This document shows positions 33,040-42,375 of a stretch of DNA of 64,000 nt, in pieces; positions within the stretch are counted from its first letter, which is position 1; every line of letters begins with the position of its first letter. A model generated the notes under the pieces. The model made no database searches. It was given only the letters and a program-made list of their open reading frames with translations, and was not told the origin of the DNA. Origin of the DNA: Actinoplanes sp. NBC_00393 (GTDB taxonomy: Bacteria; Actinomycetota; Actinomycetes; Mycobacteriales; Micromonosporaceae); NCBI RefSeq assembly GCF_036053395.1, contig NZ_CP107942.1:11150001-11214000 (forward strand). Direction: 5' to 3'. A program made the translations under genes and the position numbers.

Positions 33040-34708
33040 GCGCGGCCCGGAAGAACGCCGCCCGGCACAGCAGCGGCACGAGCAGCACGCTGTGCAGCAC
33101 GAACTGCGCCCAGGCCCCGCGCTCCCGCTGGTAGGAGCTCATGTAGGTCCGCTCGCGATAAACGATGTGCGACAGCTCCTGGGCCACCGTGGCGAAGACG
33201 AGCAGCCCCAGGGAAACGGGCCAGCTCGGCACCGGCAGGGCGAGATAGGCCGCGAGCACGACGCCGGTGTAAAGAATCGACATCAGCGCGGTGTGATCGG
33301 GCGCCGTGTACGCGCAGAAAAGCGCGTAGATCGCCGCCGCGAACGACACCGCCACCGCAGGAGCCGGAACGAAGGCGCCGACCAGGCCGAAGACACCGAG
33401 CAGGCCGAGACCTGTGGTGACGAGGTGGGCGATCACGTTGCCCGTACGTTGATGGAATCGGGCGAAATCCCGGAACGTCTCCTCGAACCGGTAGCTGTTC
33501 CCCAGATGCCGGTTCGTCATTTCCTGGCACAGGACAAGCAGATAAAAAGCCACATGGCCGGCCAGGAGCGGCCACCAGGCCGCGCGGAACGGGGCATGCA
33601 GCGCCAGCCCGGCGAAACCGATCAGCTTGCCGGCGATCATCGGATGCGGAATGACACCGTACGGGAAGCGCGTGACCCGGCCCGGCGGGACGACACCGAG
33701 TTCCACGCCGAAATACGTGCGATCCGAGCCGACCCGGAGGAACGCGAGCCCGGACAGCCCGAACCCGAGCACGGCGACCACGAGCGACAGCAGATCGAAA
33801 CCGGCCCGTCCGTATTCCAGGAACAGCGTGCCGAGCGCGATCAGCTGAAAGAACGTCGCATCACGGGCGAACCTGCCGGGCTCGACCGCGCGGAACGTGT
33901 AGGCGAAGAAGTAGAGAAAGTAGTGGACGAAACTGAACAGATAGACCCGCTCGGTCGGATGCCCCGCGCTCACCTGCCAGAACAGCAGAACGATGAGCAG
34001 GTTCAGCACCCCGACATACCGGAGGAAGAGCGGATAGAGGAACGTGCCCACGTTCACGACGCCGCCGAGGAACTTGCCGACCGCCGACTGTGGGTTCTTG
34101 CTGGCGACGAAGAGCTGCCGCGCCCGCCGGTTGTAAGTCTCGTTCCACCCCGCGAAAAGCTTGTGGAACGGCGAGAGCCACCGCGGGACGACCGCGTAAT
34201 GCACCTTGAGACAGATGCGGCTGTCCTCCAGCAGCTCGTCCTGATCCCCGCTCTTGGTGATGTAGTGGATGTCCCGGTTGTAGTCGAACCAGCAGTACTG
34301 CCCCGTGCGCAGCGTGCTCGACTGCTTCTGCGCCAGGAAAATCGTCGCGACCCGCTCGTTCCCCCGAACCACGATCAGGCACCGCAGAAGCGTCATGAAC
34401 GGCAGAAAGCCGAACGGCCCGTCGATGTGATGCTGCAGAAAGGCGTTGTCGGACCCTTTGGCGCCCATGTTCGAGACGTAGACCTCGTTCATGTCGTCCA
34501 CGCTGAGGACCGTGCAGCCGGGGAACGCCTCCAGAATGCTCTCCTGGATCGCCGCCGAGTCCTTGAGCCCGGCGAACGCGTCCCGCTCCGCCGGCGGAAG
34601 GTCCGCCTCCCAGACGTGATAGGTCTCCCGCCGGTCCAGATCCTGCCGTTCCACAAACTCCAGCAGCGTCGAGAGGTGGCCGGCATGGCCCTCCTCGACG
34701 GACCCCAT
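33017..34708 (-). CDS. Three-part fusion: HxD oxygenase-like region, PEMT-like methyltransferase, Mpo1-like domain
   Basis: This 563-residue protein has an unusual combination. Residues 1-210 are soluble and contain AFLQHHIDGPFGF near 92 and LKVHYAVVPRW near 168, which look like the HxD and distal His of a non-haem iron oxygenase. The rest has about ten membrane helices. The segment YFGVELGVVPPGRVTRFPYG near 340, followed by PHPMIAGKLIGFAG, matches phosphatidylethanolamine N-methyltransferases (PEMT/Opi3). The end carries FHQRTGNVIAHLV near 417 and FATVAQELSHIVYRERTY near 510, the two His regions of the Mpo1 (DUF962) family, an iron-dependent fatty-acid alpha-oxidation dioxygenase. ATG 34708 or ATG 34759 could be the start; neither has a good ribosome site. 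It is convergent with the BtaA-BtaB operon. Confidence 0.72.
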   Translation of the reverse strand: MGSVEEGHAGHLSTLLEFVERQDLDRRETYHVWEADLPPAERDAFAGLKDSAAIQESILEAFPGCTVLSVDDMNEVYVSNMGAKGSDNAFLQHHIDGPFGFLPFMTLLRCLIVVRGNERVATIFLAQKQSSTLRTGQYCWFDYNRDIHYITKSGDQDELLEDSRICLKVHYAVVPRWLSPFHKLFAGWNETYNRRARQLFVASKNPQSAVGKFLGGVVNVGTFLYPLFLRYVGVLNLLIVLLFWQVSAGHPTERVYLFSFVHYFLYFFAYTFRAVEPGRFARDATFFQLIALGTLFLEYGRAGFDLLSLVVAVLGFGLSGLAFLRVGSDRTYFGVELGVVPPGRVTRFPYGVIPHPMIAGKLIGFAGLALHAPFRAAWWPLLAGHVAFYLLVLCQEMTNRHLGNSYRFEETFRDFARFHQRTGNVIAHLVTTGLGLLGVFGLVGAFVPAPAVAVSFAAAIYALFCAYTAPDHTALMSILYTGVVLAAYLALPVPSWPVSLGLLVFATVAQELSHIVYRERTYMSSYQRERGAWAQFVLHSVLLVPLLCRAAFFRAALTEKAAA

Positions 34709-34846
34709 CCCGGGCTTCACTGATCGACGTCCGTAAGCAGCACCTCGTACTTCTACCATCCAGGCCCGTCGAACAGTGAGACCCTCAGGGCTCGCCTGCG
34801 CGGCCCGATCAGCTCTCGCAGAACGGTCCCGGCTAGGCTCAGCGGA

Positions 34847-35593
34847 ATGGCGTACCTCCGGATCGGCGGGGTGGACCTGTATTCGGAGATCGCCGGAGAA
34901 GGGGAGCCCGTCCTCCTGCTGCACGGCGGCTTCTGCTCGCTGGAGTCGTTGCGGGCGCAGTCTGACGCGCTCGTGCCGGATCACCGGGTGTTCGCTTTCG
35001 AGCGGCCCGGCCACGGACGCTCGGCCGACATCGACGGGGAGTACGACTACCAGCGAGGCGTCGCCGACACGCTGGCCTGTCTCGATGCTGTCGGGATCGG
35101 ATCGGCGCACATCGTCGGCTACAGCGACGGCGCGATCATCGGGCTCCTGCTCGCGCTCGACCACCCGGAGCGGGTGCGTTCGCTGACCGCGATCAGCGCG
35201 AACCTTGACCCGTCGGCATTCACGAATTCGCCCGGCACCATTCTCAGTACGCCCGCGGAACCGCCGGAAGAGAAGCCGGATGTCGAGCGGATGCACTACG
35301 AGCGGCTGTCGCCGGACGGGCCGGGGCACGCGGAGGTCGTACTCGGAAAGCTCTTTCGTCTCTGGACGAGTGAGCCGCGCATCGACCCGGCGGACCTGGC
35401 CCGGATCGCGGCGCCCGTGCTGGTGATGGCGGCCGACCGCGACACGATCCGGCCGGATCACAGCCTTCTGATCGCCGCGTCGATCCCCGGCGCGCAGCTG
35501 TGCATCGTGCCGGGGACTACGCACAACCTGATCGCCGAGCGTCCGGAACTGATCAGTGCGCTCGTGCGGGACTTCGTGACAGCAGCCAGATGA
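34847..35593 (+). CDS. Alpha/beta-fold hydrolase
   Basis: This 248-residue hydrolase carries LLLHGGFCSLES (oxyanion region), the nucleophile in IVGYSDGAIIGLLLAL (Ser near residue 94), the acid in LVMAADRDTIRPD and the His in VPGTTHNLIAE. Close relatives are annotated as esterases or lactonases; the substrate is open. The gene is divergent from the three-part fusion gene, and its last 41 bases overlap the 3' end of the convergent iron transport operon. Confidence 0.85.
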   Translation: MAYLRIGGVDLYSEIAGEGEPVLLLHGGFCSLESLRAQSDALVPDHRVFAFERPGHGRSADIDGEYDYQRGVADTLACLDAVGIGSAHIVGYSDGAIIGLLLALDHPERVRSLTAISANLDPSAFTNSPGTILSTPAEPPEEKPDVERMHYERLSPDGPGHAEVVLGKLFRLWTSEPRIDPADLARIAAPVLVMAADRDTIRPDHSLLIAASIPGAQLCIVPGTTHNLIAERPELISALVRDFVTAAR

Positions 35594-37631
35594 AGTAGGG
35601 CGCCCCGATCAGGGCCATCATCAGCCCGGCGGGGATCTGCGAGGGGGCGATGACGGTACGGCCGAGCGCGTCGGCCACGCACACGAGTAGGCCCCCGAGC
35701 AGCATGGCGACCGGGACGATACGGCCGTGCCGGACGCCGACGAGGCCGCGGGCGAGATGCGGAGCGACCAGGCCGACGAAGCCGACCACGCCGACCGCGA
35801 TCACGCTGACCGCCGCCGCGAGCGCCGCGATCGTCAGCAGGGTGAAGCGTGCGCCTTCCCGGCGGACGCCGAAGATCCGCGGGGTGTCCTCGTCGATCGC
35901 CAGCAGGTCGAGCTGGCGGCGCATGCCCAGCACCGCGGGAGTGGCGACGAGCAGCACGACGGCGACCGGCAGCACGTCGGCGAAGGACCGGCCGTAGGTC
36001 GTGCCGGAGAGCCAGGTGAGGATGCGCGGCGTGTCCCACGGGTCGGCGCGCAGCAGCAGGAACGTGCTGATGGCGGTGAGTGCGTACCCGCAGCCGATGC
36101 CGATCAGGAGGAAACGGTCGGGCAGGAGCCCGCCGCGCCAGGCCAGCAGCGCGATGAACGCGAAGGTGGCGAGGCCCATGGCGACGGCCGTGACGATGAG
36201 CGCGGTGCGCCCGCCGGACCCGCCCGAGGTCACCACGATCACCGCGCCGAGGCCGGCGCTGGCGGTGATGCCGAGGACGCCCGGCTCCGCGAGAGGATTG
36301 CGAACTGTGCCCTGCACGACGGTTCCCGCCAGGGCGAGCGCGGCGCCGGCGACGACGGCCGCAGCGACCCGCGGGGCCCGGTCGTCGAGCGCCCGGCCGA
36401 TCAGATCCGGCGCGCTGCCCTGCAGCCAGAGCACGATGTCGCCGGTGCGCAGCCACAGGCTGCCGGCCAGCAGGCCGGCCAGCGCCGCCGCGGCGAGCAG
36501 CACGGCCGCGACGATCATCACGGTCAGGAAGCGGCGGTACGAGCGTACGGCTACGTGTGCCCGGGGCGCCTCGCGTGCCGCGCCGGCGTCGCGCAGCCGC
36601 AGCGCGAGTACCACGATCACCACGGCGCCGAGCAGCGAGGTCGGGATGCCGGTGGGGATCGAGGCAGCCGCCTGGGCGCCGAGGACGGCCCGGAGCACGG
36701 CGTCCGCCAGCAGCACGAGAAGGGCACCGACCAGGCCGGCGGCCGGGATCAGGAAGGCGTGCCGGCTGAGCACGCCGATGCGGTCGGCGATCAGGCGTAC
36801 GGCGACCGGCGCGGCCAGCCCGACGAAGGCGATGGGTCCGGCGAGCGTCACCGACAGGCCGGCCAGCAGGACGGCGCAGAGGACCGCGACGATCCGGGTC
36901 GAGCGGATCGGTACGCCGAGCGAGGCGGCCGTGTCGTCACCGAGCCCCAGCACATCGAGCCGCCGGGACAGGAGCAGGGCCGCTCCGAGCACGACGACGA
37001 TGACCGGGGCGGCGCGCGTGGCCGCGTCGAGGTTCAGCTGGGCGAGGGAGCCGCTGCCCCAGGCGTACAGGCCGGTGGTGTTCTCCTTGAACAGGATCAG
37101 CAGCATCGCGGTTCCGGCGTCCAGGGCCATCGCGACGGCCGAGCCGGCCAGGATCAGCCGCGTCGAGCCGATGCCGGACGCGGTGCCGACCAGGCCGAGC
37201 ACGAGCGCCGCCGCCAGCAGCCCGCCGCCGAACGCCACCGCACCCGACGCCCACAGCGGCACCGCGATGCCGAACGCCGCGACCACGCACAGCGCGAAAT
37301 AGGACCCGGCGGTGACGGCGAGGGTGTCCGGAGCGGCGAGGGCGTTGCGGGTGACCGACTGCAGAAGCGCCCCGGCCGCGCCGAGCGCGACGCCGACAGC
37401 GATGCCGGCGAGCATGCGCGGCAGACGCGAGCCGGTCAGCACATCGGAGATCGGTACGCCGCCAACGTCCTCCCGCGCGCCGAGAAGGTGACGCAGCAGG
37501 TCGGCGAACCCGACGCCGGACGTGCCCTGGGTGATGTGCCACAGGCCGACCAGGACGACCGCGCCGAGCAGAACGGCCAGGACGGCCGTCCCGCTCGCGC
37601 CGCGCCCGAGTCCCACTCGGGTGTCGCTCAC
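35553..37631 (-). CDS. Iron-siderophore ABC permease, two FecCD domains fused
   Basis: This 692-residue membrane protein is a tandem fusion of two FecCD permeases, like FhuB of enterobacteria, so one chain supplies the whole channel. Each half shows the family patterns: RLPRMLAGIAVGVALGAAGA near 48 and DRAPRVAAAVVAGAALALAG near 415, then GPIAFVGLAAPVAVRLIADR near 270 and VVGFVGLVAPHLARGLVG near 620. It is the third gene of an operon and starts by GTGA overlap with the binding-protein gene. About 18-20 helices are expected. Confidence 0.9.
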   Translation of the reverse strand: MSDTRVGLGRGASGTAVLAVLLGAVVLVGLWHITQGTSGVGFADLLRHLLGAREDVGGVPISDVLTGSRLPRMLAGIAVGVALGAAGALLQSVTRNALAAPDTLAVTAGSYFALCVVAAFGIAVPLWASGAVAFGGGLLAAALVLGLVGTASGIGSTRLILAGSAVAMALDAGTAMLLILFKENTTGLYAWGSGSLAQLNLDAATRAAPVIVVVLGAALLLSRRLDVLGLGDDTAASLGVPIRSTRIVAVLCAVLLAGLSVTLAGPIAFVGLAAPVAVRLIADRIGVLSRHAFLIPAAGLVGALLVLLADAVLRAVLGAQAAASIPTGIPTSLLGAVVIVVLALRLRDAGAAREAPRAHVAVRSYRRFLTVMIVAAVLLAAAALAGLLAGSLWLRTGDIVLWLQGSAPDLIGRALDDRAPRVAAAVVAGAALALAGTVVQGTVRNPLAEPGVLGITASAGLGAVIVVTSGGSGGRTALIVTAVAMGLATFAFIALLAWRGGLLPDRFLLIGIGCGYALTAISTFLLLRADPWDTPRILTWLSGTTYGRSFADVLPVAVVLLVATPAVLGMRRQLDLLAIDEDTPRIFGVRREGARFTLLTIAALAAAVSVIAVGVVGFVGLVAPHLARGLVGVRHGRIVPVAMLLGGLLVCVADALGRTVIAPSQIPAGLMMALIGAPYFIWLLSRSPARAH

Positions 37632-38677
37632 CCCTTGGTCAGGATCTTCACGTAGGCGTCGATCGCCTGCTCGTTGGAGAGCGGGCCGCCGGCGCCCCAG
37701 ACGCCCGCGGGGAAGGAGTAGGCGCGTCCCTCCTTCACGGCCGGGAGCGCCGTCCAGATCGGGCTCTTGCGCAGCTCCTTGACGTAGCTGTCCGGCGTCT
37801 CGTCGTCGGAGTAGAACAGGGTCGCGCTGCCGACGGCGGTGAGGCCCTCGATGTCCGTCTGCGCGAGACCGTACGCGGGGTCGACGCCGCCACTGCCGTA
37901 CGCCGCATTGATCTTGTCGGTCCAGGCCGTGGTCATGCCGAGCTGCTCGCCGAGTTCGGTGAAGAGGGCGCCCTTGCCGTAGGGGCGGATGACGACGTTG
38001 CCGCCCTCGATCCAGCCGTCGAAGAACAGGAAGTCCTTCGCCGTCACGTTCGCGGCCGCCACCTTCTCCTTGGCGGCGGCGAGGTGCTCGTCGAACTGGC
38101 GCAGGACGAGGTCGGCGCGTTCGGTGCGGCCGGTGGCCGTACCGATCATCCTGAAGACCTTTTTCATGTTCTCGATCTGACCGGACGCGTCGGCGCCGAC
38201 CGTCGCCAGCACGGGGACGCCCCGCTTCTCGAGCTTGGTGATCAGCTCGTCGTCGGCCTTGAACGCCTCCACGATGATCAGATCGGGGTTCGTCGCGTAG
38301 AGCGCGTCGAGGTCGGGCTCACCGCGCTGACCAGCGTCGACGACGTTCGCGGGCAGCGTCTCCGCCTTGACGTAGGTGCCGTAACCCTTCGGGTCGGCGA
38401 CCGCGACCGGGGTGAGGCACAGCGTGAGCAGGTCCTCGGTCTGCTGCCATTCGAGCACCGCGACCCGCTGAGCCGGCTTGGCGAGTTCCACCTTGCGGCC
38501 GACGCCGTCGGTCATCGAGACCGGGCCGGCCGAGGTCGTGGTGGTGTCGTCGGCGCAGGTCTGCGAGGCCGGAGCGGACGTGCCGCCGGCTGCGGGTTCG
38601 TCGACCTTCGTGGTGCCGCACGCGGTGACCGTCACGGCGACCGCGGCGAGCGTCGCGAGGCGTTTGAACAGGATCAT
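37628..38677 (-). CDS. Iron-siderophore substrate-binding lipoprotein
   Basis: This 349-residue surface lipoprotein captures a ferric siderophore for the permease encoded downstream. The signal peptide ends in a lipobox (VTVTACG), with the lipidated Cys near residue 20. The periplasmic-binding domain begins with AKPAQRVAVLEWQQTEDLLT and carries NPDLIIVEAFKADDELITKL. A Ser/Thr/Ala linker follows the Cys. It overlaps both neighbours by 4 bases, which shows tight co-translation with the ATPase and permease genes. Confidence 0.9.
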   Translation of the reverse strand: MILFKRLATLAAVAVTVTACGTTKVDEPAAGGTSAPASQTCADDTTTTSAGPVSMTDGVGRKVELAKPAQRVAVLEWQQTEDLLTLCLTPVAVADPKGYGTYVKAETLPANVVDAGQRGEPDLDALYATNPDLIIVEAFKADDELITKLEKRGVPVLATVGADASGQIENMKKVFRMIGTATGRTERADLVLRQFDEHLAAAKEKVAAANVTAKDFLFFDGWIEGGNVVIRPYGKGALFTELGEQLGMTTAWTDKINAAYGSGGVDPAYGLAQTDIEGLTAVGSATLFYSDDETPDSYVKELRKSPIWTALPAVKEGRAYSFPAGVWGAGGPLSNEQAIDAYVKILTKG

Positions 38678-39486
38678 GGGATCTTTTCTCCAGGGTGGAC
38701 GCGGGCGGGATGCCGCCCGACGGGGTCGATGCGCAGCCGGCCGGTACGCGGGTCGACCTCGACCTCGACGCGCAGGTCGTAGACCTCGCTGAGGTGCTCG
38801 GCGGTGAGCACTCCGAGGGGGTCGCCCGCGGCGTGGATGCGCCCGGCGTGCAGGAGTACCAGCGTGTCCGCCACCCGCGCGGCATGGTCCAGGTCGTGCA
38901 GCACGATGCCGACGGCCACGCCGTGCTCGTCGGCGAGATCACGGACCAGGTCGAGCGTCTCGATCTGGTAGCGCAGGTCCAGATGGTTCGTCGGCTCGTC
39001 GAGCAGCACGACGCCGGTCTCCTGTGCCAGGCAGGCGGCGAGCCAGACGCGCTGCATCTCGCCGCCGGAGAGCTCGCCGACCGGCCGCTCGGCCATGTCC
39101 GTCACGCCGGTGACCCGCATCGCCCGGTCGACGGCGTCGCGGTCCGCCGCGGACGGCCCGGCGAAGCGGCGCCGGTGCGGGTGCCGCCCGAAGGAGACGA
39201 CCTCGCGCACCGTCAGCCCGTGCGGGGCCTGGCGCGACTGCGAGAACAGCGTGACCTCGCGGGCGAACTGCCGCGCGCTGAGCAGCGACACCGCGCGCTC
39301 GCCGAGGATCACCTCGCCGCCGTCGGCGCGATGCAGCCGGGCGAGGGCGCGCAGCAGGGTGGACTTCCCGCTGCCGTTCGGCCCGATCAGCGCCGTCACC
39401 CGGCCCGGCGCCAGTTCCACGGAGACGCCGTGCACCACTGCCGTCCTCGCGTAGCGAAGCACGAGCTGTTCGCCGCGTAGGGACAT
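38674..39486 (-). CDS. Iron-siderophore ABC importer ATPase (FecE/FhuC-like)
   Basis: This 270-residue cytoplasmic ATPase powers the importer. Walker A is GPNGSGKSTLLRAL near residue 35, the signature is LSGGEMQRVWLAACLAQ near 140, and Walker B is VVLLDEPTNHLD. The switch His lies in GIVLHDLDHAARV. It is the first gene of the operon, reading from an iron box 12 bases upstream of the ATG at 39486. The operon order ATPase, binding protein, fused permease is typical of actinobacterial siderophore importers. No siderophore synthesis genes are in the window. Confidence 0.92.
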   Translation of the reverse strand: MSLRGEQLVLRYARTAVVHGVSVELAPGRVTALIGPNGSGKSTLLRALARLHRADGGEVILGERAVSLLSARQFAREVTLFSQSRQAPHGLTVREVVSFGRHPHRRRFAGPSAADRDAVDRAMRVTGVTDMAERPVGELSGGEMQRVWLAACLAQETGVVLLDEPTNHLDLRYQIETLDLVRDLADEHGVAVGIVLHDLDHAARVADTLVLLHAGRIHAAGDPLGVLTAEHLSEVYDLRVEVEVDPRTGRLRIDPVGRHPARVHPGEKIP

Positions 39487-39497
39487 CGGGAGCTCCG

Positions 39498-39520
39498 TTA
39501 GTAAGGTTTGCCTTGCCTAA
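39498..39520 (-). promoter_or_regulatory. Iron box (IdeR/DmdR/DtxR-type operator)
   Basis: On the minus strand the sequence TTAGGCAAGGCAAACCTTA closely follows the DtxR/IdeR consensus (TTAGG-N-AGGCT-N-ACCTAA), extended by CTAA. It lies just upstream of the importer ATPase start and about 14 bases from the stop of the AraC gene. Iron-loaded repressor bound here should switch the importer off when iron is plentiful. Confidence 0.75.
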
Positions 39521-39534
39521 CGGAGGCTAGATGA

Positions 39535-40401
39535 TCAACTGGTTGTCAGCAATCCGGTACTCCGGACATCCGATACGGGATTTCGGACATCGAGCGCACC
39601 AGGTGTCACCTTCATCACGCGCCGGAACGCGGCGATGAACGTGCTCGGCTGCGCATAGCCGAGCCGTTCCGACACGCTCCGAACGTCCGCGCCCGCCGAC
39701 AGCAACGCCAGCGCCTCGTGTACGCGCAGCATCTGCCGCCACTGCGCGAAGGACAGCCCGGTCGCCTCCCGGAAGGCCCGCGTGATCGTTCTCTCACTCA
39801 CCCGCAGCTGTTCTGCCCACTCCTCCAGACCGCGATCGTCGGCGGGATCCGCGAGCAGCGCCTCGGCGATCATGTCGATCCGCGGGTCCCCGGGCAGCTC
39901 CAGCGCGAACTGCCGCTCCGACGGATCGAGCACGTCGAAGACGACCGCCTCGGTCCGGGCCCTCGCCCCGGCATCGAGGTCCCTGCGAGCCAGGCGCAAC
40001 AGCAGCGACTCCAGCAGGGACGTCATCGTGATCGACGTCGGTCCCGCGAACTCGACGGGCGTGCGGTCGGGTGCGAAGAAGGCGTCGTGCAGTTCGGCGC
40101 CCGCGGTCAGCCGGCCCCCGTGCACCACGCCGGCGGGCAGCCACAGGCCGAACCCGGCCGGCACGGTGAAGATCCGGTTCCCGATCCGGGAGGTCAGCGT
40201 CCCGCCGCGCACCCACACCAGCTCGTGCATCGGGTGCGAATGCGGCAACCAGTCCGTCGCGGCCCCGGGCACCTCCGACTCCGCGACGATCGCCAGCGGC
40301 GCGGGATCCTCCGCCGGCACCGACACGGCCCGCCGGACGACCGTGCCCGGGTCCCGCCGCCAGGTCCCCAGACCGAGATCGTCGTGGGGCGCCGAAACCA
40401 T
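39535..40401 (-). CDS. AraC-family regulator with cupin sensor domain
   Basis: The 288 residues hold an N-terminal cupin-like ligand domain (about 50-140, HSHPMHELVWVRGGTL and PAGFGLWLPAGVVHGG) and a C-terminal double helix-turn-helix (SERTITRAFREATGLSFAQW, then VSERLGYAQPSTFIAAFRR). It reads toward the iron importer operon, and its stop is about 15 bases from the iron box, so control of siderophore import is plausible. The ATG at 40401 is 2 bases from the stop of the pyridoxal kinase gene, so the two are likely co-transcribed. Confidence 0.87.
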   Translation of the reverse strand: MVSAPHDDLGLGTWRRDPGTVVRRAVSVPAEDPAPLAIVAESEVPGAATDWLPHSHPMHELVWVRGGTLTSRIGNRIFTVPAGFGLWLPAGVVHGGRLTAGAELHDAFFAPDRTPVEFAGPTSITMTSLLESLLLRLARRDLDAGARARTEAVVFDVLDPSERQFALELPGDPRIDMIAEALLADPADDRGLEEWAEQLRVSERTITRAFREATGLSFAQWRQMLRVHEALALLSAGADVRSVSERLGYAQPSTFIAAFRRVMKVTPGALDVRNPVSDVRSTGLLTTS

Positions 40402-40403
40402 GC

Positions 40404-41255
40404 TCAGCGCACCTGCTTGGCGCTGAACTGCATGCGCGGCGAGGCGTAGAACTCCTGGGCCTGCACCAGCCGCAGCTCGCGCTCGCCGGACCGGTAGGTG
40501 GTCTCGATCAGGTCGAAGATGCTGGAGGCGGTGCGCTCCAGCGACAGCGCCGCGTCCCCGGTCTTCACGTAGTGGGCCGTGAATAGGGCCGCCGTGACGT
40601 CACCGGACCCGTTCGCCTTGAACGGCAGGTGCGGGGTGGTCACGAGCCACGCGCCGGCGCGGTCCACCACGAGCATCTCGATCACGCCCTCCTCCCGGTC
40701 GGGGCGCTCGACGCTCGTGACCAGCACGGTCGACGGACCCATGGCCCGGGCGAGGTCGGCCGACTCGAGGGTCGACTCGATGCTCGCCGGCTCGGTGCCG
40801 GTCAGGAAGCCCAGCTCGAACTGGTTCGGCGTGATGATGTCGGCCACCGGCACGACCCGGTCCCGCAGCAGGACGGGGATCTCGGGGGCGACGAAGCAGC
40901 CGGACTTGGCGTTGCCCATGACGGGGTCACACGCGTACACCGCCGAGGGGTTCGCAGCCTTCACCCGGCGTACGGCGTCGATGATGACGTCGGCGATGCC
41001 CGCCCCGCCCTGATAGCCGGAGAGCACGGCGTCGACCTGCGGGAACACCCCACGCTCCTCGACACCGAGGAGGATCTCGGCCACATCCGACGGCGGCAGC
41101 AGCGGGCCCCGCCAGGCGCCGTAGCCGGTGTGGTTGGAGAAGTTCACCGTGGGGATCGGGACGACCTCGACCCCGATGCGCTGCAGGGGGAACACGGCCG
41201 CGGAGTTCCCGACGTGGCCGTGGGCGACCACTGACTGGATGGACAAGACCTTCAT
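40404..41255 (-). CDS. pdxY: Pyridoxal kinase (PdxY-type)
   Basis: This enzyme phosphorylates pyridoxal with ATP to give pyridoxal 5'-phosphate in the salvage pathway. The 283-residue ribokinase-fold protein has SIQSVVAHGHVGNSAAVFPL at the N-terminus, GYQGGAGIAD, VYACDPVMGN near 108, ITPNQFELGFLTG near 150 and the catalytic Asp in FKANGSGDVTAALFTAHY near 220. A GTG at 41258 directly before the ATG is an equal start candidate; AGGTG overlaps it. It is followed immediately by the AraC regulator gene. Confidence 0.93.
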   Translation of the reverse strand: MKVLSIQSVVAHGHVGNSAAVFPLQRIGVEVVPIPTVNFSNHTGYGAWRGPLLPPSDVAEILLGVEERGVFPQVDAVLSGYQGGAGIADVIIDAVRRVKAANPSAVYACDPVMGNAKSGCFVAPEIPVLLRDRVVPVADIITPNQFELGFLTGTEPASIESTLESADLARAMGPSTVLVTSVERPDREEGVIEMLVVDRAGAWLVTTPHLPFKANGSGDVTAALFTAHYVKTGDAALSLERTASSIFDLIETTYRSGERELRLVQAQEFYASPRMQFSAKQVR

Positions 41256-41295
41256 CACCTCAGCCTAGAGACCCCGGGGAACAAGCCCTCCACCG

Positions 41296-42375
41296 ATGAC
41301 GCTGTCCCCTGATGTGATCAACGCCGAGTTTCAGCTCTCGCTGCTGGACCGGTCCCGCATCCGCGCCGGGGAAACCGAGACGGAGGCGCTCAGAGGGACG
41401 GTTGCGCGGGCAACACAGGCAGAACAGCTGGGGTACGACCGGATCTGGGTCGCCGAGCATCACGGTGTGCCTGGGATAGCGGGCGCCGCCCCGGCTGTGC
41501 TGCTCACCGCGGTTGCCGGGGCGACGACGGGCATCCGGTTGGGCTCAGCCGGTGTGATGCTGCCGCACCATCAGCCGCTGGTGGTCGCCGAGCAGTTCGC
41601 CACGCTGTCCGCCTTCGCCCCGGGACGGGTGGATCTGGGACTGGGTCGCTCGCCCGGCTTCACCGCCCCGGTACGCCGGGCGCTGCGGCAGAGCGACAGT
41701 GACTTCGCCGCCGACCTCACCGAACTGCGCGCGTATTTCAGCGGCACGGCGGAGGTCACCGTGCACCCGCAGCCGGACGGGCCGGTGCCGCTGTACGTGC
41801 TGGCCACCGGCAGCGGACTGCAGATCGCGGCCGGGCTCGGGCTGCCGGTGATCGTCGGCGGGCCCCTGCTGGGCGTCGGCGGCGACCCGGCGCCCGGGCT
41901 GGAGGCGCTGGCCGGCTACCGGCGCGGTTTCCGGCCGTCCCCTCAGCAGCCGGAGCCGCGGGTGGCGATCAGCCTCGACGTGCTGATCGCCGACACCGCG
42001 GACGAGGCCGCCGACCTGATCCTGCCCGAGGCGTGGGCGATGGCCCGGAGCCGGACCACCGGGGAGTTCCCGCCCCTGGAACCGGTGGCCACCGCCCGGT
42101 CCGCCGCCCGCACACCGCGCGAGCAGCAGCACCTCGAACAGACCGCCGCGGCGGCGATCACCGGCACGCCGGCCCAGGTGGAGCGCCGGCTCGCCGAGCT
42201 GCTCGACCGTACCGGGGCCGCCGAGCTGGTCGCCGCCGGCAGCACCTTCGACCGGGCCGCGCTGGCCGCCTCGGACGCGAGCCTGGCCGCCCTGTTCGGC
42301 CGCTCTCAGCCGGAGACGGACTTGGCGGTCAGTTCCACCGACTCGAGCCGGTCCTCGATCCGCGTCGACTGGTGA
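41296..42375 (+). CDS. Luciferase-like (LLM) flavin-dependent oxidoreductase, MsnO8-type
   Basis: This 359-residue TIM-barrel flavin monooxygenase has [20 protein letters not shown] near residue 40, [20 protein letters not shown] near 85 and [14 protein letters not shown] near 110. These are typical of the small LLM group that includes MsnO8. The substrate is not evident. The C-terminus beyond about 330 ([19 protein letters not shown]) is not family-like and overlaps the end of the convergent LLM gene by 70 bases, so it may have grown by stop-codon loss. Confidence 0.85.
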   Translation: MTLSPDVINAEFQLSLLDRSRIRAGETETEALRGTVARATQAEQLGYDRIWVAEHHGVPGIAGAAPAVLLTAVAGATTGIRLGSAGVMLPHHQPLVVAEQFATLSAFAPGRVDLGLGRSPGFTAPVRRALRQSDSDFAADLTELRAYFSGTAEVTVHPQPDGPVPLYVLATGSGLQIAAGLGLPVIVGGPLLGVGGDPAPGLEALAGYRRGFRPSPQQPEPRVAISLDVLIADTADEAADLILPEAWAMARSRTTGEFPPLEPVATARSAARTPREQQHLEQTAAAAITGTPAQVERRLAELLDRTGAAELVAAGSTFDRAALAASDASLAALFGRSQPETDLAVSSTDSSRSSIRVDW

